The notes under the pieces were generated by a model, which ran no database searches, was not told the DNA's origin, and saw only the letters and a program-made list of their open reading frames with translations. Positions 55,701-60,000 of a stretch of DNA of 60,000 nucleotides are shown here, one piece after another (the stretch's first letter is position 1; the number at the start of each line of letters is the position of its first letter). This DNA comes from Hydractinia symbiolongicarpus (taxonomy: Eukaryota > Cnidaria > Hydrozoa > Anthoathecata > Hydractiniidae): the NCBI RefSeq assembly GCF_029227915.1, contig NC_079889.1:188001-248000 (forward strand), read 5' to 3'. A program made the translations under genes and the position numbers.

Positions 55701-56912
55701 GTTTGCCACAAACCAAAAAAAGTGTAGTGATTTTATTACTGGACAGAGCAGTCAAGTAACCAGTGAAGAAATAAAGTGATATGACAGTTTGATCACGTCA
55801 GCAATGATTCGTACGCATACCACAAAAATTCGGAAGTTTTTTAACCTATTTACTCTATCTCAAAACTCTGATTAAAATAATGCATAGGATTGTGCGATTT
55901 TGACAAATGGCTGCCACGATATTAGATTATTATTGTTATTATTATTTACGAATATTTCTTGAGGATAATCATTCAAAAATTAGTACAATATTTACAAATA
56001 TATATACAAATTTCTGTTTTCCAATGGGTCAAATCTCATCAACCCATTGGTTTGGAAACAGGTGGGTTAACCGAACTTCAGGAAATTGGTCCTATTTAGT
56101 TCCAGGTTGCTTAACTATTGTAAATTATGCCATCTCGACCATCTTTTTACAGCACCAACAACTACAAAATTTGTCTTCCTTCTTAAATTACAACCCAAGC
56201 TATATTGCAACAAATTTTTTTCATTCTGCAAAATGTGCATAAAGTCACATGTCAGCATACTTGCAACATCATAACAGTGCCTTTGACAGGCTGTTTACTT
56301 CACATCTCAAACAAAATGCACTTTACTTGTACAGGAATATTGAAATGTTAAGGTTACATACCATGACAAGTTGAAGTGATTTTTTTCCTGAAGTATTTAT
56401 AATCAATCTTGAAAAGTACATCATTAGCTTCTTAAGCACGTACAGAAATATGAAATCACCAGTCAAAAAAACGTGTCAATGTAAAATTCTTTTTTACATT
56501 TTTCAACAAAAACGTTTTAGCAACCAAATGTTAAGAAAATGAAGTGATAGGCAATGTTGGCGAATTCTTGTTTATTACGGGCGGTTATTATTCACAAGTT
56601 TTATCTATAGCGGCCACCTGCCTTAAATGTTTAATTATACAGCCACTGTAGGGATTCATAATTATAATATATATATCCTGGCTTTTATAGACAGGTTTGG
56701 CAGTAATTTACAGCTATTGTTTTTAAATTTTGTTTTAGTTGCTGGAGAATGGGGCTCCTGGGGAAATTGGTCATCTTGTGATGGTGATTGTCGTAACAAG
56801 AGGGTTTGGAATCGTACACGGGATTGTTTTAAAACTGGCGATTTGCAAGACAGAATTGATCGTAAATATTGTGTTGGTTCATTTATAGAGTACGACCAAT
56901 GTAAATGTGAAG
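34689..56912 (+). CDS. Secreted/surface TSP1-discoidin-like protein (12 exons, 3' incomplete)
   Basis: Exons: 34689-34736, 34862-34916, 35292-35402, 37673-37764, 41587-41812, 45579-45755, 45948-46121, 50743-50961, 51182-51393, 52003-52131, 53634-53751, 56739-56912. All junctions agree in phase (1735 nt, 578 residues, ending phase 1). Order: signal peptide; an unrecognised region about 35-177; TSP1-like 178-236; TSP1 237-294; Cys-rich TSP1-like 295-367; discoidin (F5/8C)-like 368-520; TSP1 521-578. TSP1 repeats typically bind matrix glycans and guidance receptors. No membrane segment or stop is seen, and further exons should lie beyond 60000. A LINE sits in intron 4 and a pogo-type transposon in intron 7. 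Confidence 0.8.
34862..34916 (+). CDS. TSP1 gene exon 2: end of leader
   Basis: Acceptor aaatttctag; IVAGSDLSPSNSGSQRTE, phase 0 in, 1 out (GTAAGC). Completes the hydrophobic leader, followed by a Ser-rich stretch. Confidence 0.7.
35292..35402 (+). CDS. TSP1 gene exon 3: N-terminal region
   Basis: Acceptor gtttcttttag, phase 1-1 (GTAAAT). Reads LNCSKTLPQWIGFDDSNY... and YPFDAFG. No family recognised; one Cys and a potential N-glycosylation site. Confidence 0.65.
37673..37764 (+). CDS. TSP1 gene exon 4: N-terminal region
   Basis: Acceptor ttctttgtag, phase 1 in, 0 out (GTATGG). Reads CSGRVMSLQSTENLDIIDLF then IENTKGEQTE. No family recognised. The next intron carries the LINE. Confidence 0.65.
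38424..41334 (+). mobile_element. Non-LTR retrotransposon (LINE), 5'-truncated, decayed, in intron 4
   Basis: Order: endonuclease (38531-39385; GGDFNGHVGK, IDYFLVR), linker with stops at 39383 and 39675, reverse transcriptase (39940-40869; FAFVDLEKAFDRVPR, VHQGSV, LLYADDLVLI), then a C-terminal region in another frame (40982-41317; RRLNWLGHLER). A zinc-finger-like segment (CETCKHWVHKKCSS, FVCKRCKGE) lies inside the RT ORF after the palm. It ends in an ATGATGATG tail. The endonuclease 'S-x-H' site reads SQQRLL, so the catalytic His is lost. Clade not resolved. Confidence 0.9.
41587..41812 (+). CDS. TSP1 gene exon 5: N-terminal region
   Basis: Acceptor attttatttag, phase 0 in, 1 out (GTAAGT). 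75 residues with aromatic beta-strand patterns (GFHFYNFEPSEADL, NTPGQYFYFKTSQGE). It looks like the end of a beta-sandwich of unknown family. Confidence 0.7.
41813..45578. other. Intron 5 of the TSP1 gene, no gene seen
   Basis: AT-rich; contains a TGTC microsatellite at about 44491-44513. No coding or clear mobile element recognised. Confidence 0.5.
45579..45755 (+). CDS. TSP1 gene exon 6: TSP1-like repeat
   Basis: Acceptor ttcttttacag, phase 1-1. EYGLKGWSNLSDCDPTND, later LCTLIK, LCTEE and RKCNFTPG: one Trp and Cys spacing of a divergent TSP1 repeat, without the CSVTCG core. Confidence 0.75.
45948..46121 (+). CDS. TSP1 gene exon 7: TSP1 repeat
   Basis: Acceptor cttattatag, phase 1-1. EWVSWAMWSMCDTPDFCGNG followed by RRRFRTQC and ...HCYEYCP: the W-x(2)-W-x(2)-W-S-x-C...CG-x-G-x-R-x-R layout of TSP1, with Trp residues suited to C-mannosylation. 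Confidence 0.88.
46658..47164 (-). CDS. HIRAN-like ORF carried by the transposon
   Basis: Open from ATG at 47164 to 46658, about 168 residues. Motifs: IRGHHVYKNIWT, IGESLVCKED, ETLVGHLPIELSKL, VNATVTGKQKRE, IGLSVPAKF. This order fits the HIRAN-type domain ('G-x-x-Y...GE-L...VGH-(V/L)P-x-x-(L/I)S'), which in HLTF binds single-stranded 3' DNA ends. It lies inside the transposon, divergent from the transposase. A role in transposition is inference. Family call is from motif memory only. Confidence 0.65.
   Translation of the reverse strand: MIATRGSQRFEKNMARVIPKTFEMYFIIKFSTNIRGHHVYKNIWTLIIGESLVCKEDKKVEAQELDKNAIGTYKLMDGNETLVGHLPIELSKLISFFIEIGDNHVNATVTGKQKREIGLSVPAKFICFTSSKSYAKILHGELLKRKTKYSYLSLDVEEFCERKQIKFI
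47165..47408. promoter_or_regulatory. Shared divergent intergenic region of the transposon
   Basis: 244 bp between the two outward-facing start codons. It must hold both promoters or a bidirectional one if the ORFs are expressed. No strong TATA box assigned. Confidence 0.4.
47409..48835 (+). pseudogene. pogo/Tigger-like transposase, single frameshift
   Basis: Reading 1 (47409-48221) has an N-terminal psq-type helix-turn-helix (RRSFTFEFKTTVVDHA, AGRKYGVDEKRVREW), a CENP-B-like second DNA-binding region (FQASRGWLEKFMKR) and the DDE start LAMDETAVW. Reading 2 (from 48185) continues MNEELTLHYVQ, AWDSFECHMMD and APDVSWNKPFKS, i.e. the second and third catalytic Asp. The break is near 48206-48215, where frame changes by one base. 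All three Asp are retained, so decay looks recent. Confidence 0.85.
50278..50440. mobile_element. Tigger-type MITE in intron 7
   Basis: Left end TACTGTATTTTTTCTAATAA and right end TTATATTAGAAACAGTA are imperfect inverted repeats beginning and ending at TA. The interior has repeated AAATACTAGACCC-like and CATACTAGCTC-like units, echoing the subterminal-array design of the 46467 element. Confidence 0.6.
50743..50961 (+). CDS. TSP1 gene exon 8: Cys-rich, TSP1-like module
   Basis: Acceptor ttttattttag, phase 1-1. KKNCTAYL, AGCGNGFEL, ATCYVDV, RKCG, LISCYIPC: six cysteines in TSP1 order with a GCGNG core but without the Trp ladder. Confidence 0.72.
51182..51393 (+). CDS. TSP1 gene exon 9: discoidin-like region, part 1
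   Basis: Acceptor ttcttttag, phase 1 in, 0 out. Includes ASCPGQLFAFKPN and VDPYIFE, the 'W...P.D..Y.QVDL' part of an F5/8C fold in weak form. Confidence 0.65.
52003..52131 (+). CDS. TSP1 gene exon 10: discoidin-like region, part 2
   Basis: Acceptor atattttttag, phase 0-0. LVYLTQFRFVVSNDGTSSY matches the 'V-T-x-F-K-V-x-Y-S-x-DG' strand of F5/8C domains. The family call is tentative. Confidence 0.65.
53634..53751 (+). CDS. TSP1 gene exon 11: discoidin-like region, end
   Basis: Acceptor acattttag, phase 0 in, 1 out. ILVSGSRLHLEQN and CISIRIEGF resemble the closing 'ARYVRLHP...ISLRFELYG' of F5/8C. Confidence 0.65.
53752..56738. other. Intron 11 of the TSP1 gene
   Basis: About 3 kb without a supported exon. 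Several AT-rich and possibly inverted segments. No transposase. Confidence 0.45.
56739..56912 (+). CDS. TSP1 gene exon 12: TSP1 repeat (last visible)
   Basis: Acceptor ttgttttag, phase 1-1. GEWGSWGNWSSCDGDCRNKR, then RTRDC, KYC and YDQCKC: a full TSP1 Trp ladder and Cys set. It ends in phase 1, so the reading must continue past this exon. Confidence 0.9.
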
Positions 56913-57438
56913 GTATGATTACTTGTTTTAGTTACTAAAATGTTCTTTGTAACAAAAATTTATGTAGTTGCTTGTGGTAACATTATCTTTATATGTACTT
57001 TTAAGTATAGACAACATTAGTATTGCCATAAATTGACTATTGGCAATCTTTGAGCAGCTTTGCCAGATCGCTGTCAAAAACAAACATGAAAAATGCACAT
57101 AAGTTCTATGGACACGACTCGTTTTGATGTTTAGCCTTGGTTTTTAATGCGTTTTTTCTTACTAAAACATTTATCTGAGAATCTGAACCCTTTTAGGCTG
57201 CAAATGTTTTGCATTATAATAATCATAAAGACCCTTAATAAAAGCAAGATTAGTTAAAGGTTACCTCTCAACTCAAAAAATTTTTTGCTCATATCGTAGA
57301 TAAACCACAGCATAATTTTATGATTATTTTGCATAATTTGTTAATATAACTTGGAAATACTAAATTCTTTTTTGCCATTTCAAAAAATGTGCTACCTTCG
57401 GTAGTAATGGTTACCTTCCTCTTCGAAACGATCTAGTT

Positions 57439-57630
57439 CAGCAGCTGCGAGAAAACGTAAACAAATAACGTCTACACAGCAGCTGCGAGAAAACGTAAAC
57501 AAATGACGTCTACCCAGCAGCTGCGAGAAAACGTAAACAAATGACGTCTACCCAGCAGCTGCGAGAAAACGTAAACAAATGACGTCTACCCAGCAGCTGC
57601 GAGAAAACGTAAACAAATGACGTCTACCCA
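57439..57630. repeat. 38-bp minisatellite, five copies
   Basis: Units start at 57439, 57477, 57515, 57553 and 57591 (period exactly 38). Each holds CAGCAGCTGCGAGAAAACG and AAATGACGTCTACC. The first unit differs by two bases; the rest are nearly identical. Confidence 0.92.
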
Positions 57631-60000
57631 GTTATGAAGCAAAAGTGATCGTTCTTTGCGCTTTTGCAGAATTAATTGAACCCATTGTTTTGTGAAGAAT
57701 CAAGCGTGCAACTTTCTATTATTTTCAAATGTTTAGATCAAAAGTGAAATTTACCAATATTTCCCTGCACTGACATACACCACATAGAGCGAAGCTGAAC
57801 TTTTAGAAATTTAAAAATTGTTGCTTGCCACTGCTGTAGGTTGTCCGATTTCTACTTTGTTCCCAGAGCCTGTTTTCTTTTTTTCATATCTTAACATCGA
57901 GATAAACTTTACAAAAGTATCCCAATTTGCTGTGAGGACTCCAGAGTACTGCGCGTTGATTAAGGACATTGCATGGGCTGAGATTAACCAAGAAAACATT
58001 ATCGTTATGAGACTGAGGAAATTAATCATGTAATGTCATCTGCTTCTTCTAAAAAAAGAAATGTAATTAAAAAGAAGCCCAGAGGAAATTACGATTCATA
58101 AAACAACAGGGCTCTACACTTGTCTATTTTTATAAGAATCCCAACCTAGAATCATTGGTTATAAATTTAGAACAACACAAGTCAAAGTTCTGTCAAGAAA
58201 AAAAGATCAAAGGATCCCAGGATATGAATTCTTCTGCAATTCTCTCTAAAGCAAACGTTATTATTTTTTAACTTAGGTCTTTTCTTATCTATACGACTGT
58301 ACGCCTTTAAAGCCCTTTTTATATACTTGTTCTTCTTTTTCACGTTTTATTTTGTGACGATGTTTGTTCTCTTGCGCGCCGTCTTAATATCAAAAAGTTG
58401 AAGAAAACCTTGGGGACGAGGTTGACAAGCCGTTTCTTAAAATTTATAGGTATCCTTCACTCCAATAGTTCGCAATTTTCCTTAAGAATAACATTTTTAC
58501 TTGACGCTACAAGATGCAAACTCAAATCTCGACTGATGAGGAATTCAGAGCTGAAACACTGCTACACTAAGCTCGTAGAGGTGAAGATCATTAGTGTAGA
58601 ATATTGTGAAATAAAATGATGTGCAGAGTAAAAATAAATAAAAACAAAAAAGAATGGTTCTGATGTTGCTTCTGAAATACGATGGTAGAAATAATAATTT
58701 GTCGTTAGGGTTAGGGTTGTACTCATCCCTTGCATTTCTTATGTACCAAGTGCTAGTATGTCATTACTTTCAATAAATTTCAATTAGCTGCAAAGAAAGC
58801 AATGTGGTTCTCAATAATTAGTATTATCACTTCTCTGTTACTTTTTCGAGGACATTAACATTAAATATTAAATATATTTCGTAACGCAATGTTACAAAAT
58901 TTCAATTTCTTTTAAAAGCTGAAAACATTACAGTGATTTTCTCCGCATTTGTTTGCCATATTTTTCGTCTGAGTAAATTGTAATTTGCATCACGTAAGCA
59001 GATTTGCCATTATGAATGCAGCGTTTTCAAAACAGCGTTGGCATATGATAAGAAAAGGCAAATTTTAATAAAATATTTTGGCTCTTTTTGGAGATACCTT
59101 TGGAGAGCTGGAAGGTTGCCTTTTAAAATTATTTGTTTCGGTATTCTTGATCCCAACAAAAATTGAAAAATAGGCTTAACCTGAATAAATCAGAAAATAT
59201 AAGGGTAGGGCATTTAAAAAAGAAGTAATCACGAGTAAAATTGCTGCAGACACAATAGAAGTAAGGGATAGAAGGAGATGACAATACGTGACATTACAGG
59301 AGACTGGGGGAAACGAATATGAGAGATTAGGTAAAGTACTAAAAAAGAGCTAATAAAAGAATAAATTTTAAATAATAAAAGCTACTTGTCTTGAATAATT
59401 CTAGAAAGTGCTTTATCAAAATAATATGCTCTTGAATCGATGCAGAATTTAATAAAATCCTTTTTTTTCGAGGTTTTGACTGCTAAAAACTAAAACGTGT
59501 CCTTCTCTGCTGTAGCTAGGTCATGTTGCTTTTGTTCAGTTGTTCACGTTTGTCTTCTTGACCGGTGTCGAGCCTGTTTTAGGTAACCAGGGGTGTGTTG
59601 TCGTTAATACGTTTATAAACGAGGTTGGCTGTTGAGAGTTCAAAACGTTCTTTAATTACTTTCTTTTTGGGGACCCATGCTTTTTTACAGAACATTTATT
59701 TGAATATACAAGCCGATGGAACATGCCTGTTGTATGAACATCAAATTAATCTTGTGTGTTTGGTATAACGTCTACTTTTTATGGGCAAACAATATCGTTA
59801 TGTTATGATATGCAAATTAACAAAGTAAATATTTTATCTTAGGATGACATTAGTCTTAGGGTAGCTCACATGAAAAAACGTTTTATTTTGTCATAGGATG
59901 ACATTTTTATTCCTTCCACTTACGTGCAAAATTGGTCTTAGAAATGAGGTTAATTGCGATGCTGGCATAATTTGATCATGTGTTTAAAATCATTTTGTTA
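57631..60000. other. Downstream region, no exon seen
   Basis: No TSP1-like or other recognisable exon. A GGGGACGAGGTTGACAAG motif near 58411 recalls 23288. If the TSP1 gene continues, this is intron. Confidence 0.4.

Noticed and set aside
57811-58033. Overlapping frames on both strands
   Set aside because: Hydrophobic, repeat-like, no start context or splice compatibility with exon 12; possibly a repeat fragment.
59691-59767. Possible next TSP1-gene exon after acceptor tttttacag
   Set aside because: In the required phase 1 it stops quickly; only phase 0 is open, which does not match exon 12.
1-60000. CRISPR arrays, operons, ribosome binding sites
   Set aside because: The window is spliced eukaryotic DNA; the tandem arrays are minisatellites without unique spacers.

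Overview
The window is animal genomic DNA: AT-rich, with short exons in long introns, GT-AG junctions and many transposon remnants. The families present (LRP-type YWTD propellers, a SUEL lectin domain, WAP, EGF and TSP1 modules, a pogo-type transposon, a LINE with a zinc finger inside its ORF) and the base composition suggest a cnidarian, perhaps a hydrozoan. The taxon is an inference, not something read from a marker gene.

Region 1 (1162-22147, + strand) is one complete gene. I joined 26 exons by hand. All intron phases agree and the sum is 6237 coding bases, i.e. 2078 residues plus stop. The product is a type I membrane receptor: signal peptide; four YWTD-type beta-propeller regions interleaved with EGF modules; a SUEL/rhamnose-binding lectin domain between propellers 2 and 3; a Cys-rich linker; a WAP domain; six EGF modules; a SEA-like juxtamembrane region with an RKRR furin-type site; one transmembrane helix; and a 195-residue tail. 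The tail carries PPDY, two overlapping ITAM-spaced YxxL pairs and a C-terminal YMTL. It looks like an LRP ectodomain without LDL-A repeats joined to an immunoreceptor-style tail, and is the most interesting object in the window.

Region 2 (about 22150-34690) is intergenic. It holds MITEs, a 3' LINE fragment, degenerate repeats, two oppositely oriented fragments resembling P2X7-like domain proteins, and an unrecognised minus-strand pseudogene.

Region 3 (34689 to beyond the window, + strand) is a second gene, of which 12 in-phase exons (578 residues) are visible. It has a signal peptide, an unrecognised N-terminal region, TSP1 and TSP1-like repeats and a weak discoidin (F5/8C)-like segment. The 3' end is not seen. 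Its intron 4 contains a 2.9-kb decayed LINE. Its intron 7 contains a nearly intact pogo/Tigger-like DNA transposon with TA-flanked inverted ends, a transposase split by one frameshift, and a divergent minus-strand HIRAN-like ORF. A 38-bp minisatellite lies downstream of the last visible exon.

Both genes encode secreted or surface multidomain proteins built mainly from phase-1 modules on the same strand. Nothing in the sequence shows that they act together.
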